Virus record (IMG/VR): IMGVR_UViG_3300050821_005417
Span: 1 to 20,804 of that record
Strand: one strand, 5' to 3'
DNA: 20,804 nt
DNA from: a virus
Each line of letters begins with the position of its first letter. Position 1 is the stretch's first letter. The notes under the pieces are model-generated. The model searched no databases, was not told the DNA's origin, and saw nothing but the letters and a program-made list of their open reading frames with translations. Below, piece after piece: positions 11,950 to 19,764 of the stretch. The position numbers were made by a program, and so were the translations under genes.

Positions 11950-13396
11950 TCAACTCAGCGACAAGGAAGCTGAGGAACTGTGCTACGACTGGAAATTCTG
12001 GGGACGCGCAACGCAGCAAATCCCGCTTACGGACTGGTCTACGTGGCTGGTAAAAGCTGGACGTGGATTTGGCAAGACAAGATGTGGGGCTGAGACAGTA
12101 AGAGAGTGGATTAAGCACTTTCCAATCGTAAATATTGTCGGGCCGACAGCGGGCGATATTCGCGATGTGATGGTCAAAGGACCGAGCGGCATTCTCGCGG
12201 TATGTCCAAAGGCAGAACGTCCGGTATATCTGTCGTCGGACAGGCAGTTGCGATGGCCGAATGGGAATGTGACGCTCTGTTTCTCGGCAGAGGAACCAGA
12301 ACGACTTCGCGGCCCGCAACATTACAAACTGTGGTGTGATGAATTAGCAGCATGGCGCTATCAGGAAGAAGCATGGGACTTGGCCATGTTGGGATTGCGC
12401 TTAGGGAGCAATCCGCAAGTAGTGGTCACGACCACTCCGAAACCAACGAAGTTAATTAAGCTTCTACAGAACGACCCCACAACATATGTGACGCATGGTA
12501 CGACCTACGAAAATAGGCCGAACTTAGCGCCGAAGTTTTACTCGCACATCATCACGAAGTACGAGAACACTAGGCTTGGCAGGCAGGAACTCCTCGCCGA
12601 AGTTTTAGATGACAACCCCGGCGCTTTGTGGACTCAATCAGCGATCGACCGGGACCGCATCAAGATAGTGCCGGAACTGGTCCGGGTAGTCGTGGGTGTG
12701 GACCCAGCGGTGAGTGCAAACGAGGATTCCGATCTCACTGGCATCGTAGTAGCAGGACGAGGACGGGAGCACCCTCCACACTATTACGTACTTGATGATC
12801 TCAGCCTGCTTGGTTCGCCGAACGAATGGGCGGAAAAAGTCAACCTTGCTTATCGTACGCATAAAGCAGACCGCGTGGTAGCAGAGGTAAACAACGGTGG
12901 CGATTTAGTCGAAGCAAATCTGCGGACGAAAGATATCCAGTTCGCGTACAAAGCGGTACATGCAACCCGCGGCAAGATTATCCGAGCGGAACCTATCGCG
13001 GCACTCTATGAGCAAAAGCGTGTGCATCATGTAGGTATGTTCGCAAAGTTGGAAGACGAGATGTGCGACTTTAATCCGCAATCGTCTACAAAGTCGCCCG
13101 ACAGGATGGATGCGCTTGTGTGGGCGTTGGCTGAATTGAGTGAGGGTGCGGATGGGTTCGAGTTATTTTTGGCGACGAGCAGCGAAAATGCAAAGCGGCT
13201 GGCACCTCCACCGAACCCGCAAGAGATTGGCGGGGGATTGATACTGGGATCGGCGATGGTAACGGTTCCAGCGGTTGTACCGGGAACGGTGACAGTGAAC
13301 GAGGCTGTAGTAGTTCCCGGCGAAGCGGCGCGGGAGAAGGTTCAACCTTTTACGGACCCATACAGCCTGCTTAAGCGTGCCGCGAGATCGAAATGA
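11846..13396 (+). CDS. terL: terminase large subunit
   Basis: 516-residue packaging motor with ATPase and nuclease domains. Walker A is LVKAGRGFGKTR (about residues 62-73), Walker B with catalytic glutamate is LWCDELAAW (about 163-171), and the coupling motif lies in VVVTTTPKPT. The RNase H-like nuclease shows VVGVDPAVSANEDSD (first acidic site), AEVNNGGD in the middle and SPDRMDALVWAL with the late Asp. The ATG at 11846 has GGTGGAG just upstream and is inside terS; a TTG at 11825 is less likely. The C-terminal ~70 residues are Pro/Val-rich and probably flexible. It overlaps the next gene by 4 nt. Confidence 0.95.
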   Translation: MSTTSLRTHARDLSQHSIADRIRELPKAKRKALINQLSDKEAEELCYDWKFWGRATQQIPLTDWSTWLVKAGRGFGKTRCGAETVREWIKHFPIVNIVGPTAGDIRDVMVKGPSGILAVCPKAERPVYLSSDRQLRWPNGNVTLCFSAEEPERLRGPQHYKLWCDELAAWRYQEEAWDLAMLGLRLGSNPQVVVTTTPKPTKLIKLLQNDPTTYVTHGTTYENRPNLAPKFYSHIITKYENTRLGRQELLAEVLDDNPGALWTQSAIDRDRIKIVPELVRVVVGVDPAVSANEDSDLTGIVVAGRGREHPPHYYVLDDLSLLGSPNEWAEKVNLAYRTHKADRVVAEVNNGGDLVEANLRTKDIQFAYKAVHATRGKIIRAEPIAALYEQKRVHHVGMFAKLEDEMCDFNPQSSTKSPDRMDALVWALAELSEGADGFELFLATSSENAKRLAPPPNPQEIGGGLILGSAMVTVPAVVPGTVTVNEAVVVPGEAAREKVQPFTDPYSLLKRAARSK

Positions 13397-13572
13397 AACT
13401 GGGATGGAAGATGGCGCTAAGGGATGCCGAGGAAGGCATTAAGAGAGCAAGCCGGGAACTAGCGGACTGGAAGGCTGTGGCTGCGATATGCCGCAGGAGA
13501 GTAGCGCAGCGAGCTGCATGGCCTGGTGAGGTTGCGATAGTGCATAAGGAGAAGGGCAAGGAGAAACCATAA
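13393..13572 (+). CDS. small basic protein
   Basis: 59-residue basic, helical protein with its ATG overlapping the terL stop (ATGA) and its TAA overlapping the next ATG (TAATG). It reads KLGWKMALRDAEEGIKRASR, then AICRRRVAQRAAW, and ends in Lys/Glu repeats. Its high Arg/Lys content suggests nucleic-acid contact. The two tight junctions make it credible. Function unknown. Confidence 0.55.
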   Translation: MKLGWKMALRDAEEGIKRASRELADWKAVAAICRRRVAQRAAWPGEVAIVHKEKGKEKP

Positions 13573-15542
13573 TGCGAGCGTTCAGGTGGGCAGCTTTAAT
13601 TATTCTACTGACATCAATCGCGACGGCGCAGCAAGTTCCGGCAACGATGTTTGGGATGAACGTGCATCCGCAGGTTATCGCCACGCGGAACGCGATACCT
13701 TGGCCGACGATTCCAATCGGCGCATTTCGTTTCTGGGGAACTGAGACAACGTGGAGTGCCATGAATCCCTCGAACGGCGTGTACAACTTCGACACGATGG
13801 ATGCATGGTTTGCAGCGGCGGCAAAGAATGGCGTGACGGATTTCCTGTACACATTTGGCGAGACGCCGGCATGGGCTGCTGGACCTCCGATGACTCAATC
13901 ATGCGACCACTACCCAGGATCGTGCAACGCGCCCAAGGATCTGAATGCGGACGGCACGGGGCCAGATCAAATCTGGAAGGACTTCGTTACGGCAGTTGTG
14001 AAGCACGCGAACGGACGTATCAAGTATTGGGAAGTGTGGAACGAACCCGACATCGGAATCGAGTGGACGCCGACGAATCCGCAGATGCCCTACGCACAAC
14101 TGATTCGCATGGCAAAGGACGCTTACGCAATCATCAAGGCGAATTGTCCGACTTGCCAAGTAACTACGCCGTGCCCGGTCGATTCAGGGAAGGGCCAGAC
14201 TATCGGCAATTGGCTACCTAGCTATGTGAAGGCGGGCGGCCTGCAATATGCGGACATCATCGCATTTCACGGCTACATTGATTCGGCACTCGGCCAGAAG
14301 CCCGAAGCGGAAGCGGGAAAGGTGGCGACGATCAAAGTGGCGATTGGAAACAGTCCCAAACCGATATGGGACACGGAAGGCAATTGGGGTAACGATAGCG
14401 GATTGCCGAACGCGCAACTGCAGGCTGCATATCTTGCACGGATGTATCTCATGCAATGGTCGGTCAGCGTGCAAAGATTCTACTGGTGGCAGTACGGGAA
14501 TTCAGAGATGGGTACGCTTGTCACTAACGGGACGCTAACCTCATCCGGCACAGCCTATGCAGAACTCAATAAATGGATCGTTGGCAGCACGATGACCAAG
14601 CCGTGTATGAACACAGGAACGGTCTGGACTTGCAGTTTCCATATGGCGAACGGCGTTCAGTCGATGATCGTGTGGGACGCTGGACAGACTTGCGCTACCA
14701 CAAACTGTGGGCAAACGCAGTGGAGTTATCCGGTAGGCTACACGGCGTCAGCTACGCTGGCGGGAGTGAACGCGAAACTTAGCGGTGGCAAAGTGGGGAT
14801 TGGTGCGGCGCCGATTCTCCTCATGGGCAGCACTCCGTTGGGCAACTTCCCGCGGAATGCATCAAAGGCCAGCGGTGGGCAAAAGAAAGTTCTCTTCATC
14901 AATAAGGCATCTCATTCACAGGCAAAAGCGAGTGTTGCAAAAACCGCTGCAAGTGGACCGGATATTGTTAACCTTTCGTGGATATGCTCCACGTCATCGA
15001 ATGCGCTCAGTTACAACGTCTATCGCAACACAGCCTCGACTGGCGCATTTACTTTAATCGGCAGCACGGGTACGAATGCGTGCGCCTACACCGACTCTGC
15101 AACGGCCTACGGTGCGAGTTATTACTATGCGGTGACTGCATCGAATGTGGCAGCTGGTGCTTCATGTCCAACAGGACAGACTTGCGAGAGTAGTCAAGAT
15201 GGACCTGTGGGACCAGCCGTGATTCCTGGGCCACCTCCGCCTCCAGTTCCAAACCCTCCGACCGGATTGCAGATCGTTTCAATTGTCGCGAAGAATGTGA
15301 CGCTCAAATGGAACGCGCCAGCCGCGCAAGCAGGAGTGACGGAGGTTTCGGCGAACGTTTACATGTGTCACGAGTCAACTTGTCCAGCGCCACCGCTAGT
15401 CGCGACTGTGACGGGGACGACATACACCGGGAACTGCAATTACTCAACTCGGCAGTGCTGGTTCATTGTGAAAGAGAACACAATCATTGCTGGCAAGAAA
15501 GTGTTGAGTGCGGCGTCGAATACCGTGGCCGCAAAAGTGTGA
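13572..15542 (+). CDS. secreted glycoside hydrolase (clan GH-A-like) with fibronectin-like domains
   Basis: 656-residue protein with a Sec signal peptide (residues 1-19, ending ATA) and a TIM-barrel glycoside hydrolase of the retaining GH-A kind, closest in feel to GH39/GH5-like enzymes. YWEVWNEPD gives the acid/base Glu158 and IWDTEGNWG the nucleophile Glu269; RFWGTETTW and AFHGY (His233) fit substrate-site strands. About 111 residues separate the two glutamates. After the barrel come fibronectin type III-like segments (about 460-525 and 565-656), separated by a Pro-rich linker (GPPPPPVPNPP). Substrate cannot be read from sequence; plant or microbial cell-wall polysaccharide is likely. It sits in the packaging-head module between terL and portal and has a good ribosome site (AAGGAG, 13558-13563). 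It may be a virion-associated depolymerase or an auxiliary metabolic gene. Many cysteines suggest extracellular disulfides. Confidence 0.8.
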   Translation: MRAFRWAALIILLTSIATAQQVPATMFGMNVHPQVIATRNAIPWPTIPIGAFRFWGTETTWSAMNPSNGVYNFDTMDAWFAAAAKNGVTDFLYTFGETPAWAAGPPMTQSCDHYPGSCNAPKDLNADGTGPDQIWKDFVTAVVKHANGRIKYWEVWNEPDIGIEWTPTNPQMPYAQLIRMAKDAYAIIKANCPTCQVTTPCPVDSGKGQTIGNWLPSYVKAGGLQYADIIAFHGYIDSALGQKPEAEAGKVATIKVAIGNSPKPIWDTEGNWGNDSGLPNAQLQAAYLARMYLMQWSVSVQRFYWWQYGNSEMGTLVTNGTLTSSGTAYAELNKWIVGSTMTKPCMNTGTVWTCSFHMANGVQSMIVWDAGQTCATTNCGQTQWSYPVGYTASATLAGVNAKLSGGKVGIGAAPILLMGSTPLGNFPRNASKASGGQKKVLFINKASHSQAKASVAKTAASGPDIVNLSWICSTSSNALSYNVYRNTASTGAFTLIGSTGTNACAYTDSATAYGASYYYAVTASNVAAGASCPTGQTCESSQDGPVGPAVIPGPPPPPVPNPPTGLQIVSIVAKNVTLKWNAPAAQAGVTEVSANVYMCHESTCPAPPLVATVTGTTYTGNCNYSTRQCWFIVKENTIIAGKKVLSAASNTVAAKV

Positions 15543-16249
15543 CAAGGCAACACAAGAAGCGGACGGTCTGGCAAAGGGTTCGGGATGCCGCCCGCAAGAA
15601 ACGGCCGTTAAGGCTGAGCGCAAGTGAGACCATCGAGTTATCTTCTGTAGTGGTCCCCTTCGCGAATCTTGCCGACAGTGCTACACAGAAGTGGCGGCAA
15701 GAAAATAGGCGGGCTTGGTTCAGGGAAAGGAAACAAGCCAAAGCATCGACCGGTCCTATTTGGCCGCAGCTGAGCGGTAAGGTAGCGGAAGTCTGCGAGT
15801 TGTTATGCAGGGGGATGCATCTAGATAAGATTGCAGTTGCACTGAGGTTGCCTCGTACGACAGTAGGCAGCAGGCTGGCAGAAGCATATAGAATCGCGGG
15901 AATATCGGATGGCAAACAAAAAGAGGTCGCGTTGGCAGTGCTGCTTACTTATGAGCGTCATCCTGAGTTGCGCCCTCGCGACGGGATGCGCTGCGAAACG
16001 GAACACGGCGTCGCAGTCGATGAAACCATCAACTACAGCCATCCCTATCCCAACCGTCCAACCGGAAGCAACCGCATTGCCGGCCCAGTCTTCTACTGGA
16101 CCCAAGCTCCTGCCGATCTGCAAGGGCGGACTGCTGTCGCAACACGCGAACGCGGCGGAGATGATTGCATACCAAGCGAAGTATTCGACGGAAGGATGCC
16201 GATGGATGGCTCCGCCAAGATGTCCGACGAACTGGAAACCGCAATATGA
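15539..16249 (+). CDS. LuxR/GerE-type helix-turn-helix protein
   Basis: Up to 236 residues from a GTG that overlaps the hydrolase stop (GTGTGA). After a very basic N-terminus (RQHKKRTVWQRVRDAARKKR), residues about 75-135 read as a LuxR-type DNA-binding domain: LSGKVAEVCELLCRGMHLDK, then IAVALRLPRTTVGSRLAEAY. There is no receiver or ligand domain, so it would be a bare DNA-binding regulator, perhaps of late genes. The last ~113 residues overlap the lipoprotein gene in another frame and look unstructured, so the true C-terminus may be nearer 15960-16000 if there is a frameshift. The start is uncertain because no ribosome site is obvious. Confidence 0.6.
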   Translation: MTRQHKKRTVWQRVRDAARKKRPLRLSASETIELSSVVVPFANLADSATQKWRQENRRAWFRERKQAKASTGPIWPQLSGKVAEVCELLCRGMHLDKIAVALRLPRTTVGSRLAEAYRIAGISDGKQKEVALAVLLTYERHPELRPRDGMRCETEHGVAVDETINYSHPYPNRPTGSNRIAGPVFYWTQAPADLQGRTAVATRERGGDDCIPSEVFDGRMPMDGSAKMSDELETAI

Positions 16250-16268
16250 AGGGCAGTGTACGCCATGA
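15909..16268 (+). CDS. Pro-rich lipoprotein overlapping the HTH gene
   Basis: 119-residue protein with a lipoprotein-type leader: MANKKRSRWQ, hydrophobic CCLLMSVILSCALATGC, with Cys27 as the likely lipidated residue. The mature part is Pro/Thr-rich (TTAIPIPTVQPEATALPAQ), then has four more cysteines. Its 3' end overlaps the next ATG (ATGA), which supports it. The first 341 nt lie inside the HTH ORF in another frame. The overlapping, Pro-rich outer-membrane lipoprotein recalls Rz1 spanins, but the host ORF lacks the membrane helix of Rz. Function unknown. Confidence 0.6.
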   Translation: MANKKRSRWQCCLLMSVILSCALATGCAAKRNTASQSMKPSTTAIPIPTVQPEATALPAQSSTGPKLLPICKGGLLSQHANAAEMIAYQAKYSTEGCRWMAPPRCPTNWKPQYEGQCTP

Positions 16269-16519
16269 ACATACCGCCAGCGGGGTTGATTGAAAGCGCT
16301 GTGGATCAGATTGATCCGAACGGAAAGCCTGAGAAAGATGAGGCTTCGGAATTGGTCTCTGCGATTGGCGGAGCCACGGCAACGAAACTCGGAATTAATT
16401 TTCCGCTTTCACCTGAGTTCATGAAAGGCTATCAGATTGGTTTGCAGGTAGCGCGTCAAATGCTTGCAGGCAGTATGGAACTGGCGGTTAAGGGAATTAA
16501 TCCCGAGATTCTTCTGTAA
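16265..16519 (+). CDS. small unknown protein before portal
   Basis: 84-residue protein from ATG 16265 in an ATGA overlap with the lipoprotein stop; a GTG at 16256 is the alternative. It is Ala/Gly/Ile-rich with amphipathic helices (ELVSAIGGATATKLGINF; YQIGLQVARQMLAGSMELAV). No signal peptide or metal motif. Position suggests a head or neck accessory, but that is only context. Confidence 0.55.
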   Translation: MNIPPAGLIESAVDQIDPNGKPEKDEASELVSAIGGATATKLGINFPLSPEFMKGYQIGLQVARQMLAGSMELAVKGINPEILL

Positions 16520-16531
16520 AAGGAACTACGA

Positions 16532-18256
16532 ATGGCGCGAGGTTTAGTCCAAGACGGGTTCGGCAAGGCGACTCCAATCAGCCGTGGCTTGTTTGAGCGG
16601 TTCACGGACGGAGTGAACGCGCAAATTTCCAGCTTGGACCCGATGGCATGGATGGGGCCGTCGCAACCGATGGCGAGAGTTGCGCCGCGCGGAACGCAGC
16701 CTAGAATCTATGATTACCGCTTCGGACAGAACATCGACTACACGCCAAAGGCGTTTGAAGGTTATTGCTACGAGGTTCTGCGTGACCTCGCAGATGGCTA
16801 CAGTCTGCTTCGTTCGGTAATTGAAACACGCAAGGATCAAGTATCGCGGGTGCCGCACAGTTTCAGTGTCAGAACGTTGCCGGGTGAGCCGCCAAGCAAA
16901 AAGAAGGAACGGCAACTTAACGACAAGCGCATCGCGAAGTTGGAAGACTTTTGGTCAAAGCCGGACGGGCAGCATAGCTTTTCGGACTGGCAACGGCTCA
17001 TCCTCGAAGACCTGTTTGTCATTGATGCGGCCTCGATTGTTCCGAGATGGCGGAGGGATGGCGGAGTCTACGGCTTCGACGTGATTGATGGAGCCACGAT
17101 CAGTCTGTTGGTCGATGAAACTGGTCGTTCGCCGATGCCTCCCGACCCGGCCTATCGGCAGATCATCAAAGGAATGCCAGCGGTGGACATGATGATCCCG
17201 ACAGCGTCCATCAAGAAGTCGGACGCACTGTTCTTTTACCCGCGGAACGTGAGGCCGTCAAGACTCTACGGCTTCTCGCCAACCGAGCAGCTCGTACTTA
17301 TTGTGAACATCGCGCTACGCCGTCAGATGCATCAGCTTCAGTGGTATACGGATGGGACAATCCCCGACGTATTTCTCGAAGCACCAGATGGATTAAGCGA
17401 AGAACGCATGACGCAGTTCGAGGCGATCTGGAATGAAAAGTTCGCCACAACGCAAGCGCGGCGCAAAGCGAACTTCGTGCCCTTTGGAACCAAGGTCACC
17501 TTCGCAAAAGACCCGAAGCTGAAAGACGAGATGGACGAGTATCTTGCACGCATGGTCGCGTACTGTTTTAGCGTTTCGCCGACAGCATTAGTCAAGACCA
17601 CGAACCGCGCAACGAGTCAGCAGTTGAGCGACGATGCAAGGGCAGAAGGCCTTGAACCGATTCTGTCTTGGTTCAAAGAGATCATGGACGATTTGCTTGC
17701 GTTCATGGGCTGCGCGGATATTGAGTATGAACTCGGGTCGAGCAATCGCGAGAATCCGCTAGTTCAGGCCCAAGTTTGGCAGATTCTTTTGAGCACGGTG
17801 GATGACCAAGGCCACAGCCCGATGCGGGCGCCAGAAGTCCGAGAAGAGTTGGGCTTGGAGCCCATCGACTACGAAGCTGAGGACGACGCGGCATTTGCGA
17901 AAGGTCTTGACCAGCAGAGCCAGCGCAATGCACTTCAGGCTGACAATCAGGAAGACATGATGAGGCGGCAGCAGCAAGTGCAGCACGCCGACGAGCCGCG
18001 ACCGAAGGCGGCACGGCTGGCAGAATGTCCGCTCTGTCGCAGCGGGATGAAAGTTGTAGGGCATAGCGGCGATACCGTGATGGGACCGCACCATGTAGAC
18101 ACAGACGGCACGGAATTGCTTTGCTATGCAACGCAAAAGGTACTCGGGACTCGTGCTCTAAAAAAAAAGTCTCAAAGCCTACACGCTACCGCGTCGAATC
18201 GGGCTCTCGTAGCGAACGGCATACACAGGCCTTTGTCCGCACGTCGAACTTACTGA
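16532..18256 (+). CDS. phage portal protein
   Basis: 574-residue portal that would form the dodecameric ring at the capsid vertex through which DNA is packaged. Typical features: an N-terminal clip of basic/Pro segments, YSLLRSVIETRKDQVSRVPH (early wing helix), the core ILEDLFVIDAASIVPRWRRD, the FFYPRNVRPSRLYGFSPTEQ segment that is characteristic of HK97-like portals, the helix IALRRQMHQLQWYTDGTIPD, and a C-terminal crown with Glu/Gln-rich helices. A good AAAAGGA site precedes the ATG. The tail is odd: a Cys/His cluster (CPLC near residue 498, then HH and a further Cys) and a run of nine A at 18160-18168, after which the frame codes only 28 residues with no portal-like character. The downstream MuF ORF is in the -1 frame, so a fused product is possible. 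Confidence 0.92.
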   Translation: MARGLVQDGFGKATPISRGLFERFTDGVNAQISSLDPMAWMGPSQPMARVAPRGTQPRIYDYRFGQNIDYTPKAFEGYCYEVLRDLADGYSLLRSVIETRKDQVSRVPHSFSVRTLPGEPPSKKKERQLNDKRIAKLEDFWSKPDGQHSFSDWQRLILEDLFVIDAASIVPRWRRDGGVYGFDVIDGATISLLVDETGRSPMPPDPAYRQIIKGMPAVDMMIPTASIKKSDALFFYPRNVRPSRLYGFSPTEQLVLIVNIALRRQMHQLQWYTDGTIPDVFLEAPDGLSEERMTQFEAIWNEKFATTQARRKANFVPFGTKVTFAKDPKLKDEMDEYLARMVAYCFSVSPTALVKTTNRATSQQLSDDARAEGLEPILSWFKEIMDDLLAFMGCADIEYELGSSNRENPLVQAQVWQILLSTVDDQGHSPMRAPEVREELGLEPIDYEAEDDAAFAKGLDQQSQRNALQADNQEDMMRRQQQVQHADEPRPKAARLAECPLCRSGMKVVGHSGDTVMGPHHVDTDGTELLCYATQKVLGTRALKKKSQSLHATASNRALVANGIHRPLSARRTY

Positions 18257-19605
18257 GGCGGTTCTTTAAGCGGTGCCAGGCGAAGCTGGTGGCGATTGCA
18301 AAGGAAGTCCCATCGCTTGCAGAGATACCAGAGGGATGGCACTTCTACGATCCCGAGAGCGGGGCGGAGTTGCCGAAGGTAGCTGCTGCGGACTTGCAAC
18401 GTGATCAGAGCCACATGGCTTGTGCGATGATTCGATTGCCAGAGGCTATCGCAGACGAAGTACTGGCGAAAGCAGCAACGCTGATTGCGGACGAGGATGT
18501 GACGGGCAAGGGACGTGAGGGCGAACCGCACATCACGTTAAAGTACGGGGTTAGAGAGAACGTAGGAGAGACGGCAGAAGCCCTCGCCGAGTTCTACCCC
18601 TTCGAGGTTGAGTTAGGCAAGACGGGAGTGTTCGCTCCAAACCAGAACACCGGAGGCGCGGCAGTAGTTTACGTGGAAGCAATCGCGCCAATCCTGAAAG
18701 AGTTGCACTCTAAGTTGAGCGACAGCATAGGCGTGCGGCACGATGGAGCGGATTACGTTCCGCATGTCACGTTAGCTTACGTGGACGCATCAAAGGCCGA
18801 CAATTACGATGGCTTAGATTCTTTCGCAGGCATGAAGTTCACTGCGAACGCAATTACGATCACGCGGGCCGAAGGGAAAGACTGGACCTTTGACTTGGGC
18901 GGTGCGAGTCTCGTATCCAAGGCTGGAGGCGACGAAGAGGACGAGGATATCGAGGAAATCATTCTCGACATCCTCAAAGGTTTCCAGGAAATCGTGCCTG
19001 CAATGCAACACGAATTGGAAGGCACGTATCTGGACCAGGCACGGCAGATGTCAACGGAGATGGAGAGCACGGTTCAGTTGTCAGTGCTGAATCAGCGGGC
19101 GTTGGATTACGCAAGAGCGCGTGCCGCTGAGATGGTCGGCATGAAGTGGGTAGAAGGCGAACTTGTCACGAACCCTAACGCGGTGTGGGCCATCACGGAC
19201 ACGACGCGGGATGTACTGAAGGATCTGATTACCAACGCCTTCACGCAAGGCCAGACGCCAGCGGAGTTGACGAGTTCGATTGAGCAGACGGGAATCTTTA
19301 GTGCGTGGCGTGCGGATATGATCGCATCGACTGAGATGTCCAAGGCAACGATTCAAGGTTCGTTGTCAACGGCCAAGGATGTTGGGGCGATTGGTAAGCA
19401 GTGGGAAACCAGTGGTGACCACGATCACGACGACGAGTGCGATGGAAATGAAGACGATGGAGTCATTGCGATTGAGGATAGTTTTAGCAGCGGGGATGAT
19501 GGACCGCCAGCGCACCCGTCTTGCAATTGCTCTCTGGTCTATATAACGGCAGACGATCCCGAGACCGCAGACCTACTGGAGCCAGAAACGGTGGAAGCGG
19601 AATAA
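18121..19605 (+). CDS. MuF-like head protein with embedded 2H phosphoesterase domain
   Basis: The frame is open across the end of the portal; the left coordinate is the furthest upstream possible start (TTG), and neither it nor a GTG at 18289 has a convincing ribosome site, so frameshifted translation from the portal is likely. The protein has two parts. First (about 18410-18915), a 2H phosphoesterase / LigT-like domain: two histidine motifs, HITLKYG and HVTLAYV, about 80 residues apart, act on 2',3'-cyclic or 2'-5' phosphodiester bonds. Second, a MuF-type head morphogenesis domain (about 18950-19560) with helices YARARAAEMVGMKW, TTRDVLKDLI, ADMIASTEMSKA, and the closing HPSCNCS motif. The acidic tract GDHDHDDECDGNEDDG near the end is unusual. 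MuF proteins assemble beside the portal and can be ejected with the DNA. Confidence 0.82.
   Translation: MLCNAKGTRDSCSKKKVSKPTRYRVESGSRSERHTQAFVRTSNLLRRFFKRCQAKLVAIAKEVPSLAEIPEGWHFYDPESGAELPKVAAADLQRDQSHMACAMIRLPEAIADEVLAKAATLIADEDVTGKGREGEPHITLKYGVRENVGETAEALAEFYPFEVELGKTGVFAPNQNTGGAAVVYVEAIAPILKELHSKLSDSIGVRHDGADYVPHVTLAYVDASKADNYDGLDSFAGMKFTANAITITRAEGKDWTFDLGGASLVSKAGGDEEDEDIEEIILDILKGFQEIVPAMQHELEGTYLDQARQMSTEMESTVQLSVLNQRALDYARARAAEMVGMKWVEGELVTNPNAVWAITDTTRDVLKDLITNAFTQGQTPAELTSSIEQTGIFSAWRADMIASTEMSKATIQGSLSTAKDVGAIGKQWETSGDHDHDDECDGNEDDGVIAIEDSFSSGDDGPPAHPSCNCSLVYITADDPETADLLEPETVEAE
18160..18214 (+). promoter_or_regulatory. A9 slippery site with downstream stem (candidate -1 frameshift)
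   Basis: In the portal frame the codons are CTA AAA AAA AAG (18158-18169), giving the A-AAA-AAG slippery heptamer. A -1 slip moves ribosomes from the portal frame into the MuF ORF. CGCTAC (18184-18189) pairs with GTAGCG (18209-18214) and could act as stimulator 14 nt downstream, slightly farther than the usual 5-9 nt. A homopolymer error in the assembly is the main alternative. Confidence 0.5.
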
Positions 19606-19764
19606 ATGGAACTGAAATCGTTCAAGATTGTCGCTTGCCCGTTCCCTCAGTCGGACGTGACGGCAGAGTATGTGGAATATGGCAAGGACGAGGAAGATGC
19701 ACTCACTCAGTTCCGTTCGCAGTATCCGGCGTTTCGCGTGAAGAGCGTTGAGGAGGAAGGATGA
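19606..19764 (+). CDS. small acidic protein
   Basis: 52-residue protein whose ATG immediately follows the MuF stop and whose TGA overlaps the next ATG. It has a beta-strand-like start (ELKSFKIVACPFPQSDV), then a helix (DEEDALTQFRSQYP) and ends acidic. Below the usual 60-codon cut-off but well placed between two firm genes and containing the ribosome site AGGAGG for the next. Function unknown. Confidence 0.55.
   Translation: MELKSFKIVACPFPQSDVTAEYVEYGKDEEDALTQFRSQYPAFRVKSVEEEG

Noticed and set aside
15539-16268. Rz/Rz1-type spanin pair
   Set aside because: The overlapping Pro-rich lipoprotein resembles Rz1 in style, but the larger ORF has a LuxR-type HTH and no N-terminal membrane helix, and there is no endolysin or holin next to it.
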